64,000 nucleotides of DNA. Origin: Pseudomonadota bacterium. Lineage in GTDB: Bacteria; CALINM01. Location of the stretch: assembly GCA_026418415.1 (NCBI GenBank), contig JAOABK010000002.1:62001-126000 (forward strand), in the 5' to 3' direction. The first letter of the stretch is position 1; every line of letters starts with the position of its first letter. The notes beneath the pieces were generated by a model that did not search any database, was not told where the DNA came from, and saw nothing but the letters and a program-made list of their open reading frames with translations. Below, in pieces: positions 19,177 through 29,407 of this stretch. A program made the position numbers and the translations under genes.

Positions 19177-21718
19177 AATTAAATCATTAAATGAAAATCA
19201 AAAACAGTTATTTTTGAAATTCAAAAATCCACAACTCATTTTTGTCAAAAGGACAGATTTCTTTAATGAATTAATCTTTAGATTGTTTAGAAAACTACCA
19301 AACTTTGATTTAATAGAAAAAAAAGTATTTCTATGTGCTGTCGGGGGATTTGGTAGAAATGAGCTATACCCTAAATCAGACATTGACGTTTTTATAGTTT
19401 ATAAAAATATAAGAGAGAAAGAGTTGACCCCTATAATCCAAGAAGTATTTCTTCCTATTATTGATTGTGGAATAGAAGTTAGCTATATATTCAAGGAGTG
19501 GAATGAATTACCAAATTTAGAAACAGAACTTACCACAATTACATCTTTATTAAACATTAGATATATTGCGGGGAATTATTTTCTTTATGAAAATTGGTTA
19601 AACAATTTTCGTTCTTTTTTATTTAAAAATAGAAAAACATATAAAAATCTAAAAATTGAAGAATACCAACTTAGGTATAAAAAATACAATCAATCGCCCT
19701 ATATTCTTGAACCAAATATTAAGGAAGGGATTGGTGGATTAAGGGAGTTTCATTATATTAAATGGTTGGCTCAAGTTATCATTGGAATTCGAGATTTAGA
19801 ATATTTATATAATGCTGGACTGATAGAAAAATATGAACATAAAATGTTGAAAGAGGCATATAAATTTCTTTCAACAATAAGATGTTATATACATTTCTTT
19901 GAAACAGGCAGAAAAGAGATATTGACTTTTCAATTACAAGAACATATTGCACAGTTTTTAGGTTATCAAGGTGAGGATGTATATGAAAAGATAGAAAAAT
20001 TTATGGGAGATTATTATAGATATACCCATGAAGTTTTTATGATTTCGAAAAAGCTTTTCCATAATTACGAACTTCTTTTGAAAAGGCCTAAAAATTTTAT
20101 AAGAAAAGAAATAGATAGAGGCATATCGATAGAGGGTTTTGGGGAGGGTGAAATTTGCGTATATGAAAGAGAAGTAGAAGAAAATCCACGCATTCTATTG
20201 AAGGCATTTTATTATTCAAGAAGGTTGAAAAAAAGCATTTCTTTTAAGACGATGAATTTAATAAAAAAACTTTCAAATAAACTGAGTATTTATATCTGGG
20301 ATGATGAGATGAAGAACTTATTTATGGATATACTTTCCCCTGGTAGCACTGAAGACTTTAACACAATAATGCAAATGTATGAATCCGACTTTTTAAAAAT
20401 CATCATACCTGAGTTTAGTGATATCTACCATAAAATGCAATTTGATGCTTATCATATTTATACGATTGATGTACATTCTCTCATGACAGCAAAAAAGATT
20501 TGGGATTTTTTTGAAGTAAATTATTTCGAGATTAGGGAAAAAATTAAGAATCCTTGGCTTCTTGTTCTATCTGCTTTACTTCACGACATTGGAAAAGGCG
20601 TGGGAAAGAGCCATGCTGAAGTAGGAGCAAAGATTGTAGAACAGATATCGGTAAAGATGGGATTATCCAATGAAGATGCAGAGTTGTTAAAATTTCTTGT
20701 TAGAAAACATCTTTTAATGTCTTGGATTGCAAGACATAGAGATATATCTGATATCATCTTTTTAAAGAAAGTTTTTACTGAAGAGATAAGAAATGTAGAA
20801 TATTTGAACTACTTGTTTTTTTTAACTGTAGCTGATGCTATGAGTGTAGGTGAAGGGGCTTGGAGTTCGTGGAAAGAGAATTTATATACAACACTTTATA
20901 ATAACTTTGTATCAACTTCCAAGAGTATTTCTGTGGCTCTAAAAGATTTCATAGAAGATAGTGTTTTATATAAAGTGGAAATATTGAAAGGTCAGTTAAA
21001 AAAAGCAGGAAAAGAATATTTAACCAATTTAATAAGTGTTTTACCAAAAAATTATATATTAACGAACGATATCAAAACAATTATCAGAGATTTAGAAATA
21101 GATTACAAATTTTTAAATTCCAATGAAGATTTTATATTAGAAATATTAAATAGGCCAAACGAAAGAGTATCAGAGATAATAATTGCAACAAAAGATTCTC
21201 AAGGACTTTTTTCCCAGTTAGCCGGAGCTTTCACTTACGTGGGGTTTAATATTTTAAGTGCTACTATAAATACAAGAAACAATGGCAATATACTTGACAT
21301 ATTTTTGGTTGATATGGGAAGACATGATATTGAGATTGATACCCATCTTTTTGATAAGTTAAGAGATGTGTTATCTAAAATTATAAAAGAGGGTGAGAAA
21401 ATTGACGAATTAGTTATTAATAAAGCAAAGAAATACCATAAGAAAAGTGTATTTAAAGAAAAGAATGAAGTTGTTTTTGATAACAAAAGCTCTGATGAAT
21501 ATACAATCATAGATGTTTTTGCGAATGATCATATGGGATTATTATTTGAGATAACAAGAACATTAAACATGTTGTCTTTAAATATATACTTTTCAAAGAT
21601 TTCAACATATGGTGAACGAGCTGTTGATGTTTTTTATGTAAAAAAAGATGGGAAAAAATTAGATAATGCTGAAATGGATTATGTGAGAAATCAAATACTT
21701 AGAGCAATTTCTCATTGA
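19148..21718 (+). CDS. glnD: [Protein-PII] uridylyltransferase/uridylyl-removing enzyme (NT-HD-ACT-ACT)
   Basis: GGFGRNELYPKSDIDVFIVY; HSLMTAKKIWDFF...LLHDIGKGVGKSHAEVGA; two C-terminal ACT-like domains. Confidence 0.92.
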   Translation: MVKEKSLRDRIKSLNENQKQLFLKFKNPQLIFVKRTDFFNELIFRLFRKLPNFDLIEKKVFLCAVGGFGRNELYPKSDIDVFIVYKNIREKELTPIIQEVFLPIIDCGIEVSYIFKEWNELPNLETELTTITSLLNIRYIAGNYFLYENWLNNFRSFLFKNRKTYKNLKIEEYQLRYKKYNQSPYILEPNIKEGIGGLREFHYIKWLAQVIIGIRDLEYLYNAGLIEKYEHKMLKEAYKFLSTIRCYIHFFETGRKEILTFQLQEHIAQFLGYQGEDVYEKIEKFMGDYYRYTHEVFMISKKLFHNYELLLKRPKNFIRKEIDRGISIEGFGEGEICVYEREVEENPRILLKAFYYSRRLKKSISFKTMNLIKKLSNKLSIYIWDDEMKNLFMDILSPGSTEDFNTIMQMYESDFLKIIIPEFSDIYHKMQFDAYHIYTIDVHSLMTAKKIWDFFEVNYFEIREKIKNPWLLVLSALLHDIGKGVGKSHAEVGAKIVEQISVKMGLSNEDAELLKFLVRKHLLMSWIARHRDISDIIFLKKVFTEEIRNVEYLNYLFFLTVADAMSVGEGAWSSWKENLYTTLYNNFVSTSKSISVALKDFIEDSVLYKVEILKGQLKKAGKEYLTNLISVLPKNYILTNDIKTIIRDLEIDYKFLNSNEDFILEILNRPNERVSEIIIATKDSQGLFSQLAGAFTYVGFNILSATINTRNNGNILDIFLVDMGRHDIEIDTHLFDKLRDVLSKIIKEGEKIDELVINKAKKYHKKSVFKEKNEVVFDNKSSDEYTIIDVFANDHMGLLFEITRTLNMLSLNIYFSKISTYGERAVDVFYVKKDGKKLDNAEMDYVRNQILRAISH

Positions 21719-22392
21719 TACTTTTGTAGCACTTTTTTTAATTTATTCTCTATTTTTTCCCTGTAAATATAGAAAAATCCAATTATAATAAGAACAACTA
21801 CCGCTAAGGTTATAAAGGTTTTATAATGTTCATGTCTAATGAGGCTTCCACCAATGGATAATAAAAAAGTGCTCATAATTCTTCCAAAAGTTGAAATTAT
21901 TATGAATACCCTGGGTGTCATTTTACTTAATCCAAGAATATAACATAAATAATCTTTAGGAAAACCAGGCATAAGGAATAAAAATGCTGAAATCGAAGTC
22001 CCTTTATGGGTCATAAGATAATCAAAACGTTTTAGATATTCTTGTTTTACGAAAAAAAGAACTAAGGGTCTTCCAAAAACTCTTGCTAAATAAAAAGCTA
22101 TTATTGAGCCTAATGTTAAACCAATTGTTGAATATATTGTACCAAGAAGAGTTCCGAAAAGATAACCACCTATAAATCCAGTAACTTCACCGGGGACAAA
22201 GGCTATAATCACCTGTATAATCTGAAGTAAGATAAAAATGAAGACCGAAAGCGTTTTGAAAGAATTTACAAATGCTATAAGCTTATTTTGATCGGTTACT
22301 ATTGAGAGGATATTATATTTAATTGTAAAGAATATCGAAAAAACAAGAATAGAGAGTAATAATATAGCCTTTATTAGTATCTTTTTTTGCAT
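21712..22392 (-). CDS. TVP38/TMEM64 (DedA-like/SNARE-associated) membrane protein
   Basis: VPGEVTGFIGGYLFGTLLGTIYSTIGLTLGSIIAFYLARVFGR; LFLMPGFPKDYLCYILGLS. Confidence 0.87.
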   Translation of the reverse strand: MQKKILIKAILLLSILVFSIFFTIKYNILSIVTDQNKLIAFVNSFKTLSVFIFILLQIIQVIIAFVPGEVTGFIGGYLFGTLLGTIYSTIGLTLGSIIAFYLARVFGRPLVLFFVKQEYLKRFDYLMTHKGTSISAFLFLMPGFPKDYLCYILGLSKMTPRVFIIISTFGRIMSTFLLSIGGSLIRHEHYKTFITLAVVVLIIIGFFYIYREKIENKLKKVLQKYQ

Positions 22393-22468
22393 TAATTTAT
22401 TAAATTTTAAGGAAGTGCAAATCCTTTTACAAGTTTTTTATTTAGTAGAATCGTTAAAATTTTTAAAT

Positions 22469-22474
22469 TATAAT
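22469..22474 (+). promoter_or_regulatory. Putative -10 element for xerD (weak -35)
   Basis: TATAAT 6 nt upstream of ATG at 22481. Confidence 0.3.
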
Positions 22475-22480
22475 TTCTTT

Positions 22481-23344
22481 ATGCATCAATATATAGATGC
22501 CTTTTTACAGCAACTTATGGTAATTAGGGGATTGTCACAAAAAACAGTCGAATCCTATGCAAATGATTTAAGGAATTTTTGTAATTTCTTGGAAAGGGAG
22601 GGCAGAAAAGATATCATTCCCAATACTGAAGATTTTTTAAAGTTTTTTGAAAAACTTCAACAAGAGGGTAAGGAGACAACCTCAATTGTTAGAAATATGG
22701 TATCTTTAAGACAGTTTACGAAATATTTAACAAAAGAGGGTGTAATAGATAGAGATCCGCTTTTTAATATAACCCTACCAAAACTTAGAAGATCCTTGCC
22801 CGATGTTCTTACTGAAGAAGAAGTTGAGTCACTAATAAAAATTCCTAAAACTGAAACGAGGAAGGGGCTTAGAGATAGAGTAATTCTCGAACTTCTTTAT
22901 GCCACTGGAATGAGAGTTTCAGAATTAGTGACTTTAAAATTAATACAATTGAATATTCAAGTTGGTTTTGTTATTGTTAAAGGCAAAGGAAATAAAGAAA
23001 GAGTTATTCCTTTGGGTGAAGAAGCGATGTATTGGTTAAAAAAGTATATGGAAAGCAACCATCTGAAAGATTTTGTATTTCCAGGCAAAAAGGGGAGGCA
23101 TATAACTCGTCAATATGTTTGGAAATTAATTAAGGAATGTGCTATAAAGGCAAATATAAAATCAATTAGTCCCCATTCTCTCAGACATTCTTTTGCTACC
23201 CATTTGTTATTAAGGGGTGCAGATTTGCATTCAGTCCAGTTGATGTTAGGACATTCTGATATTTCAACTACTGAAATATATACTCACCTTACTAAAGAGC
23301 ATCTAAAATCTGTATACTATAAGTATCATCCAAGGGCAAGGTAG
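22481..23344 (+). CDS. Tyrosine recombinase XerC/XerD-like
   Basis: MHQYIDAFLQQLMVIRGLSQKTVESYANDLRNF; LLYATGMRVSELVTL; SPHSLRHSFATHLLLRGADLHSVQLMLGHSDISTTEIYTH. ATG at 22481 preferred to the track start 22415. Confidence 0.93.
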   Translation: MHQYIDAFLQQLMVIRGLSQKTVESYANDLRNFCNFLEREGRKDIIPNTEDFLKFFEKLQQEGKETTSIVRNMVSLRQFTKYLTKEGVIDRDPLFNITLPKLRRSLPDVLTEEEVESLIKIPKTETRKGLRDRVILELLYATGMRVSELVTLKLIQLNIQVGFVIVKGKGNKERVIPLGEEAMYWLKKYMESNHLKDFVFPGKKGRHITRQYVWKLIKECAIKANIKSISPHSLRHSFATHLLLRGADLHSVQLMLGHSDISTTEIYTHLTKEHLKSVYYKYHPRAR

Positions 23345-23349
23345 TTTGT

Positions 23350-25983
23350 ATGGAAATTATTGTAACTCATGCTAATGCAGATTTTGATGGTATTGGTGCG
23401 ATGATTGGTGTAAAAAAACTCTATCCCGATGCTTTGTTGGTTTTTTTGGGCTCTCAAGAAGAGGCGGTTAATAGAGTAGTCGAGGAATTTAGCGAAAAAA
23501 CAACCGATAGATTTTATAAGATCAGGGATTTGAAAATAGAACATTTAAAAAAAGTAATACTTGTAGATACCAGATCACCAAAAAGGTTAGGAGGAATAGA
23601 GGAATATATTGAAAAGTTTAAGCCGGAGATACATATATTTGATCATCATGCATTTCAAAACGGTGATTATAAAGGAGATAAGGAATTTTACAAGGAAGTG
23701 GGTTCGACTGTAACAATTATATGTGAAATTCTTGAAAAATCTAAAATTCAAATTTCTCCTTATGAAGCAACGATAATGATGGCTGGTATATATGAAGATA
23801 CAGGAATGCTTACATATTCTTCTACAACTTCTAATGATTACAAAGCTTGTGCCTGGTTATTGAGGCAAGGAGCAAAGTTAGAAAAAGTTAGAGAACTCAT
23901 TTCAAAAGAGGCTTCAAGATTACAGATTGGTTTGCTTAACGATATGCTTAACGATCTAAGAATATACAATATTTATGGTCATGATATTGGAATTACAATC
24001 GCCTCATCAGAAGAGTTTATTGGTGATTTTGCTGTTTTGGTACAAAAGGTTAAGGATATTGAAAATTTACCTGCTATATTTGGAATTGGCAGGTTTGGGG
24101 ATAGAATTTTTGTTTCAGCACGTAGTAGAATCCCTGAAGTAAATGTTGGTGAGATACTTTCAATTTTTGGTGGTGGAGGACATGCTTATGCAGCTTCTGC
24201 AACGGTTAGAGATTTAACAGTTTTTCAAGTCCAAGAACTTATTCTGGAAGAATTGAAAAAGAGGATAGAAAAACCAAAAGTTGCGAGAGATATAATGTCA
24301 ATGCCAGTTAAATATGTAACCCCCGATGAATCAATAGATGAAGTAAAAGAGATCCTGACCAAATATAATATAAATATGGTTCCAGTTTGTGAGAAGTCAA
24401 AAAACGGCAAGGCTAAGATAATAGGGTTAATTTCAAGACAGAATGTTGAAAAAGCAGCTTTCCATGGGTTTGAGAAACTTCCTGTTAAAAATTTTATGAC
24501 CACAGAGTTTTATAGTATAAGACCGGATTCTGATATAAATGAGATTAGAGAGCTAATCTTCAGAGGAAGACAGAGATTACTGCCAGTAGTGAATGAGGAA
24601 GGAGAACCTTTAGGAGTTATTACTAGGACTGATTTTTTAAGAATTATTCAAGATGAATCAATCCATGAAGAAGAAGTTGGTGAGAGAAAAGGAGAATTTA
24701 ATAAAAATCTAAAATATTTAATCGAAACTTTATTTGATAAAGAAACACAGGAAAGACTAATTAAGATTGGAGAGATTGCAGAAAGTTATGGATACAATGC
24801 ATTTATAGTAGGTGGTGTTGTCAGGGATTTAATATTAAGAAAGCCAAATTATGATATTGATGTAGTTATAGAAGGTGATTGTCACAAAATGGTTCAGACA
24901 TTAAGCAAGCTTTTAAAAACCAAGGTCGTTGAACATAGAAAATTTGGTACTGCAACACTAATTTTTGATGATGGCAAAAAAATTGATTTAGCTACAGCAA
25001 GGATAGAGTATTATCCATCTCCTGCAAGCCTTCCAACTGTTGAATGGGGGTCTTTAAAATTAGACCTTTACAGGCGCGATTTTACAATTAATACTTTAGC
25101 AGTGAAACTGAATCCTGGAAGTTTTGGTAATCTAATAGATTACTTTGGAGGCTTGAGAGATATAAAAGATGGAATAATTAGAGTAATTCATAATTTGAGC
25201 TTTGTTGAAGACCCAACAAGGGTTTTTCGTGCCCTTCGATTTGAAGCAAGATTTAATTTTAAAATCAGTAAACATACCTTTTATTTAATTAAAAATGCTA
25301 TTAAAATGAACGTTTTTAATCTAATAAAAGGACCAAGAATACTTAATGAAATTGAATTGATATTTCAAGAAGAAGAAATAATTAAAATTATGGATAGAAT
25401 TGATGAGTTAGATTTAATGAAATACATTGTCCCAAAGGTTAATTGGAAAGAACAAAAAAAATTATTTATAAGGGCTAAGGAGCTAATTAGGTGGTATGAA
25501 TTATTATATACAGGGATTAATCTGGACAAATCTCTTATATATTTTCTCTGTCTATTTGATAACTTAGATCTAAATGAAGCAAGTTCTGTAATCAAGGATT
25601 TAGGTATGAGGGGTAGTATTTCGAAAGTCCTTTTAGATTATAAAAAGAAAGAAGGTATGTTTTTAAATTCCATAAATAATCTAAAAGAGGAGTATGAAAT
25701 CTATTTTTTACTAAAAGATTTGCAAGTTGAATTGAGTCTATACCTTATGGCTAAGATTGATGATGAAAGAATAAAGAGGATTTTTTCTCTTTACTTTACT
25801 GATTTTTCTAAAGAGAAGGTTTCTATAAATGGTGAAGATTTAAAAAAATTAGGATATAACCCTTCTCCTGTTTTTACAAAAATTTTTAATGGATTAATGA
25901 TAGAAAGATTAAAAGGCAATATAAAGACTAAAGAGCAAGAGATTGAATGGGTTAAAAAACATTTTCCATTACAAAATATTTAA
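23350..25983 (+). CDS. DHH/DHHA1 - tandem CBS - poly(A) polymerase/tRNA nucleotidyltransferase fusion
   Basis: VTHANADFDGIGAMIGV; FDHH; CBS pair (VARDIMSMPVKYVTPDESIDEV / VKNFMTTEFYSIRPDSDI); GGVVRDLILRKPNYDIDVVIEGD; RRDFTINTLAVKL. Confidence 0.9.
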   Translation: MEIIVTHANADFDGIGAMIGVKKLYPDALLVFLGSQEEAVNRVVEEFSEKTTDRFYKIRDLKIEHLKKVILVDTRSPKRLGGIEEYIEKFKPEIHIFDHHAFQNGDYKGDKEFYKEVGSTVTIICEILEKSKIQISPYEATIMMAGIYEDTGMLTYSSTTSNDYKACAWLLRQGAKLEKVRELISKEASRLQIGLLNDMLNDLRIYNIYGHDIGITIASSEEFIGDFAVLVQKVKDIENLPAIFGIGRFGDRIFVSARSRIPEVNVGEILSIFGGGGHAYAASATVRDLTVFQVQELILEELKKRIEKPKVARDIMSMPVKYVTPDESIDEVKEILTKYNINMVPVCEKSKNGKAKIIGLISRQNVEKAAFHGFEKLPVKNFMTTEFYSIRPDSDINEIRELIFRGRQRLLPVVNEEGEPLGVITRTDFLRIIQDESIHEEEVGERKGEFNKNLKYLIETLFDKETQERLIKIGEIAESYGYNAFIVGGVVRDLILRKPNYDIDVVIEGDCHKMVQTLSKLLKTKVVEHRKFGTATLIFDDGKKIDLATARIEYYPSPASLPTVEWGSLKLDLYRRDFTINTLAVKLNPGSFGNLIDYFGGLRDIKDGIIRVIHNLSFVEDPTRVFRALRFEARFNFKISKHTFYLIKNAIKMNVFNLIKGPRILNEIELIFQEEEIIKIMDRIDELDLMKYIVPKVNWKEQKKLFIRAKELIRWYELLYTGINLDKSLIYFLCLFDNLDLNEASSVIKDLGMRGSISKVLLDYKKKEGMFLNSINNLKEEYEIYFLLKDLQVELSLYLMAKIDDERIKRIFSLYFTDFSKEKVSINGEDLKKLGYNPSPVFTKIFNGLMIERLKGNIKTKEQEIEWVKKHFPLQNI

Positions 25984-26010
25984 AAAATTTGTAAAATAAA
26001 AGGAGGAAAA

Positions 26011-26754
26011 ATGAGAAAATATTTTACCGCTCTTTTTTTCGTTTTAATTACCTATAGTACATCCTTTGCTATTGATGACATCAAATTTTCTTTTGGCATG
26101 ACCCAGTCAATGTTCAGAGATTTTTCAAAAGAAATGGGACTTGCTTTATCTTATAAGAATCTTATACCTGCTGAACCTTTGGGAATTACTGGTTTTGATG
26201 TTGGGTTTGAGGTAAATGCTATAGAAATAAGTGATGGTGCATGGAAAAATGCGATAAAGGACAAAAATGTACCATCTTATCTTGTTGTTCCTAAAATAAG
26301 AATAATAAAGGGGCTACCATTAGGCATTGATGTAGGTGCTTTTTACTCTCAAGTTCCAGATTCAAATATTAAAATATATGGTGGTGAGTTAAAATATTCA
26401 ATTTTAGAAGGTGGTGTTGCCACTCCAGCTTTAGCAATAAGAGGGACATATACACAGTTAGAAGGTGTTAGTGAGTTAGGTTTTAAAACCTACGGATTGG
26501 ATGCAATAATAAGCAAAGGGTTTTTCATGATAACGCCATATGGTGGGGTAGGATTAAATAGATTTGAAAGTACCCCTAAAGGATTTGCATCTGCTGTGTT
26601 TCCTACTGGGTTGGGATTAAAAGATGAAAAAAAGACATATTATAAAGCTTTTGTTGGAGCAAGGGTAACTCTTGTTTTATTGTCCTTAACCGGAGAAGTT
26701 GAGTTTAATGAATTTAAACCGGTTTATTCAATTAAAGGAGCAATTACTTTTTAG
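26011..26754 (+). CDS. Hypothetical exported protein, possible outer-membrane beta-barrel
   Basis: N-terminal signal peptide (MRKYFTALFFVLITYSTSFA), amphipathic strand pattern, C-terminal aromatic residue (GAITF). Confidence 0.55.
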   Translation: MRKYFTALFFVLITYSTSFAIDDIKFSFGMTQSMFRDFSKEMGLALSYKNLIPAEPLGITGFDVGFEVNAIEISDGAWKNAIKDKNVPSYLVVPKIRIIKGLPLGIDVGAFYSQVPDSNIKIYGGELKYSILEGGVATPALAIRGTYTQLEGVSELGFKTYGLDAIISKGFFMITPYGGVGLNRFESTPKGFASAVFPTGLGLKDEKKTYYKAFVGARVTLVLLSLTGEVEFNEFKPVYSIKGAITF

Positions 26755-26780
26755 TCTAAAAAAGTTAAAGGAGCTGTGCC

Positions 26781-28076
26781 ATGATAATTCAATGTGATGA
26801 ATGTAAGGCAAAATTTAAATTAGATGATTCAAAATTAAAACCAGAGGGTGTTAAGGTAAAATGTAAAAAGTGTAGCCACGTATTTTTTGTCTATCCAGAA
26901 AGAGAACCTGTGAAAGAAGATAACTTGTTTGAGGCAACTTCACAATCTGAAGATTCAAAAACTAAAGAAAGTATACAAGAAGAGTTATCTCATGATTGGA
27001 ATACCGATATTTTTACGCAAAAACCTACATTTGAAAAAGAAGAAGAAAAACAGGAAGGTGGTTTTACTTGGGAAAGCTTTTCTCAAGATTTTGGCTTAGG
27101 GAAAGGAGAAACGGAGCCATCGCCAAAAATTGAAGAAGAAATTAAAACTGAAGAAGAAAGGATTGATTTAGAGGAAAGCTTTAAGGAAGAGAATAAAGAA
27201 AATACTTTAAAAGATCAAGAACAGAAAGAATTTTCATTAGAGGGTATTGTATCAGATTTCCCAAAAGAAGAAGAATTCAAGGAACAGGATAGGTTTGAAT
27301 TTGAGGCTTCTGTGACAAAGGAGCAAAAAGAAGAAGATATTACATCATCCTCTTTGGAACAAAGTTTATTAGGGGAAGGGAGTGAATTTACCTTTGAGGA
27401 AAGGAAAGAAGAGGTAACTAAACAGGAAGAAGGTTTTAATTTTATATTTGAAGAACCAAAAGAAATTGGTGAGGACATTTCAGCTCCAAAAAAATTCGAA
27501 GATCTAATAAGTCCAACTCAGGGAGAAGAAAAGATTGAAGAAATAGAAAGTGAAAAGGAAGTGCCTTTACAACCAGAGGATTTTTTAGTGCAGACACCCA
27601 AGAAATTTAATCTTATGAGTATTTTAATCAGCATTCTCATAGTTATTGTGATTGGTGGTGGGGGTACAGGTTTTATGTGGTGGCAGAAAGTAAAAATGAT
27701 GGAAAGTATGGGAAGTTTTGGAATTACAAATGTTAAAAGCGCAATTAAAGAAGCTAAAGATCCTGCTCAAATTTTTGTAGTAACAGGTAAGATTAAAAAC
27801 GAATTTAATGTGCCTAAAAGCTTTTTGAAAGTTAAATGTACTGTTTATGGAAAAAATAATGCCAAATTAGCTGAAAAAACTGTATTTGCAGGGAATGTGT
27901 TTACCGATGCGGAACTTAAGGAGTTAACGTTTGCTGAGATTGATAAAGGTTTAAATAACAAGATGGGGAAATCCATGATAAATGTTGATGTACCTCCAGG
28001 TAAGCTTTTAGATTTTATGATTGTTTTTGACAATATACCTCCTGATGCAATTTCAATCGAGGTTGAAGGAGCATAG
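26781..28076 (+). CDS. MJ0042-type zinc-ribbon protein with acidic linker, TM and DUF3426-like C-terminus
   Basis: MIIQCDECKAKFKLDDSKLKPEGVKVKCKKCSHVFFV; long Glu-rich stretch; TM at LISILIVIVIGGGGTGFMWW. Confidence 0.8.
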   Translation: MIIQCDECKAKFKLDDSKLKPEGVKVKCKKCSHVFFVYPEREPVKEDNLFEATSQSEDSKTKESIQEELSHDWNTDIFTQKPTFEKEEEKQEGGFTWESFSQDFGLGKGETEPSPKIEEEIKTEEERIDLEESFKEENKENTLKDQEQKEFSLEGIVSDFPKEEEFKEQDRFEFEASVTKEQKEEDITSSSLEQSLLGEGSEFTFEERKEEVTKQEEGFNFIFEEPKEIGEDISAPKKFEDLISPTQGEEKIEEIESEKEVPLQPEDFLVQTPKKFNLMSILISILIVIVIGGGGTGFMWWQKVKMMESMGSFGITNVKSAIKEAKDPAQIFVVTGKIKNEFNVPKSFLKVKCTVYGKNNAKLAEKTVFAGNVFTDAELKELTFAEIDKGLNNKMGKSMINVDVPPGKLLDFMIVFDNIPPDAISIEVEGA

Positions 28077-28958
28077 ATGCACAGAATTCTTGAAAAAATA
28101 TATTATGAAGTTAGAGCACCAAAGATTGATTTTAAAGATATAGGCGGTTTATTTGATGTTAAAAAGAAGGTTGATGAGTTAATAGTCTTTCCTATTACAA
28201 AGAGAAAAGAACTATTAGATATGGGACTTGAGTTGCCAAAAGGGGTAATACTATGGGGGCCTCTTGGTGTTGGTATGACAATGCTTGCTGAAGCTGCAGC
28301 TTATAGGGCAGGAGTTACTTTTGTTTATGTTTCTGGACAGGAGGTTTTAAATAAAAAAGATGCTTTAAGAGAAGCAATTGATACTGCAATTTCTGAAGCG
28401 CCATGTGTCCTATACATATCCGATTGTGATTGGATTGTACCAAGACCTAATTGTAATTATGAGTGGGGACATGGAAATCTAAGAGGTAAACCACCAACCT
28501 TTAGCGATGATGAATTTCGCCTTTTTTTTATCAGTGAAATTGATAGAGTCCAGCAATATGATGAGGTTAGGTTAATTGGAGGATGTTATCGAATAGATGT
28601 GGTTGATCAATCAATAATTAAGGAAAAGAAAAGATTTAATAGGAAAATTTATATACATCCACCGTATATAGAAGATAGGATAGATATGTTAAGAATCTAT
28701 CTTAGCAAAATTAGAAACTTAGGTAAGGATGTAAATATAGAGGAATTAGCAAGATTAACTGAAGGTTATGTAGGCTGGGATATAGAAAGTCTTTATAAAA
28801 AAGCCTCTCTCTTTGCAGTAATGGATGGAAAGGATGTTGTAGACAGAGAATCTTTTATAAAAGCTTTAAAGGATATAAAACCCTGGCTAACAAAAGATAT
28901 GATAGAAGGATATGAAAAACTTTATCAACTTGATTGTCCCCATCATTATACTTTTTAG
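28077..28958 (+). CDS. AAA+ ATPase-like protein with degenerate Walker A (Lys to Met)
   Basis: FKDIGGLFDVKKKVDELIVFPITKRKELLDMGLELPKGVILWGPLGVGMTMLAEAAA; NRKIYIHPPYIEDRIDMLRIYL; LARLTEGYVGWDIESLYKKAS. Confidence 0.82.
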   Translation: MHRILEKIYYEVRAPKIDFKDIGGLFDVKKKVDELIVFPITKRKELLDMGLELPKGVILWGPLGVGMTMLAEAAAYRAGVTFVYVSGQEVLNKKDALREAIDTAISEAPCVLYISDCDWIVPRPNCNYEWGHGNLRGKPPTFSDDEFRLFFISEIDRVQQYDEVRLIGGCYRIDVVDQSIIKEKKRFNRKIYIHPPYIEDRIDMLRIYLSKIRNLGKDVNIEELARLTEGYVGWDIESLYKKASLFAVMDGKDVVDRESFIKALKDIKPWLTKDMIEGYEKLYQLDCPHHYTF

Positions 28959-28960
28959 TT

Positions 28961-29404
28961 ATGAAAGAGATTAAGAAACTCATAAATTTTCATGGACATA
29001 AGTGTCCAATGTCAACTATCGGGTATAAAGCAGGTTTACTGGCAAAAAAATTGCTTAAATTAAAACGGAATGAGCATAAAAATGCCTATGCATATGTATA
29101 TTATAAAAGTTGTGCCATTGATGGTATTCAGATTGCCTTTCCAGCTACATTTGGTAACAACAATATAGAAGTCTATAATGAGCAAAAGATGATTTTTCAA
29201 TTTGAAAATAAAAACACAAACACAAAGGTAGAGATAAAATTTTCAAATAGGCTTCAGGAAAAGTTGGAAAATTATGCGAATATTAGATCAAAAGCTGAGA
29301 GGGAAGATTCGTATTTAAAATTACAGAAAAAGGTTTACAAAGAGTTATATGATTTTGTTTTAAAAACTAATCCAGTAGATTTATTTATTGTTAGGTTTTT
29401 GTAA
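28961..29404 (+). CDS. FmdE-like (formylmethanofuran dehydrogenase subunit E) domain protein
   Basis: MKEIKKLINFHGHKCPMSTIGYKAGLLAKK; YYKSCAIDGIQIAFPATFGN. Track start 28934 lies inside the previous gene. Confidence 0.72.
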   Translation: MKEIKKLINFHGHKCPMSTIGYKAGLLAKKLLKLKRNEHKNAYAYVYYKSCAIDGIQIAFPATFGNNNIEVYNEQKMIFQFENKNTNTKVEIKFSNRLQEKLENYANIRSKAEREDSYLKLQKKVYKELYDFVLKTNPVDLFIVRFL

Positions 29405-29407
29405 TAT

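Noticed and set aside
21712-21718. Convergent 7-bp overlap of glnD and the DedA-like gene as a possible frameshift or pseudogene
   Set aside because: Both proteins look full-length; convergent stop overlap is common in compact genomes.
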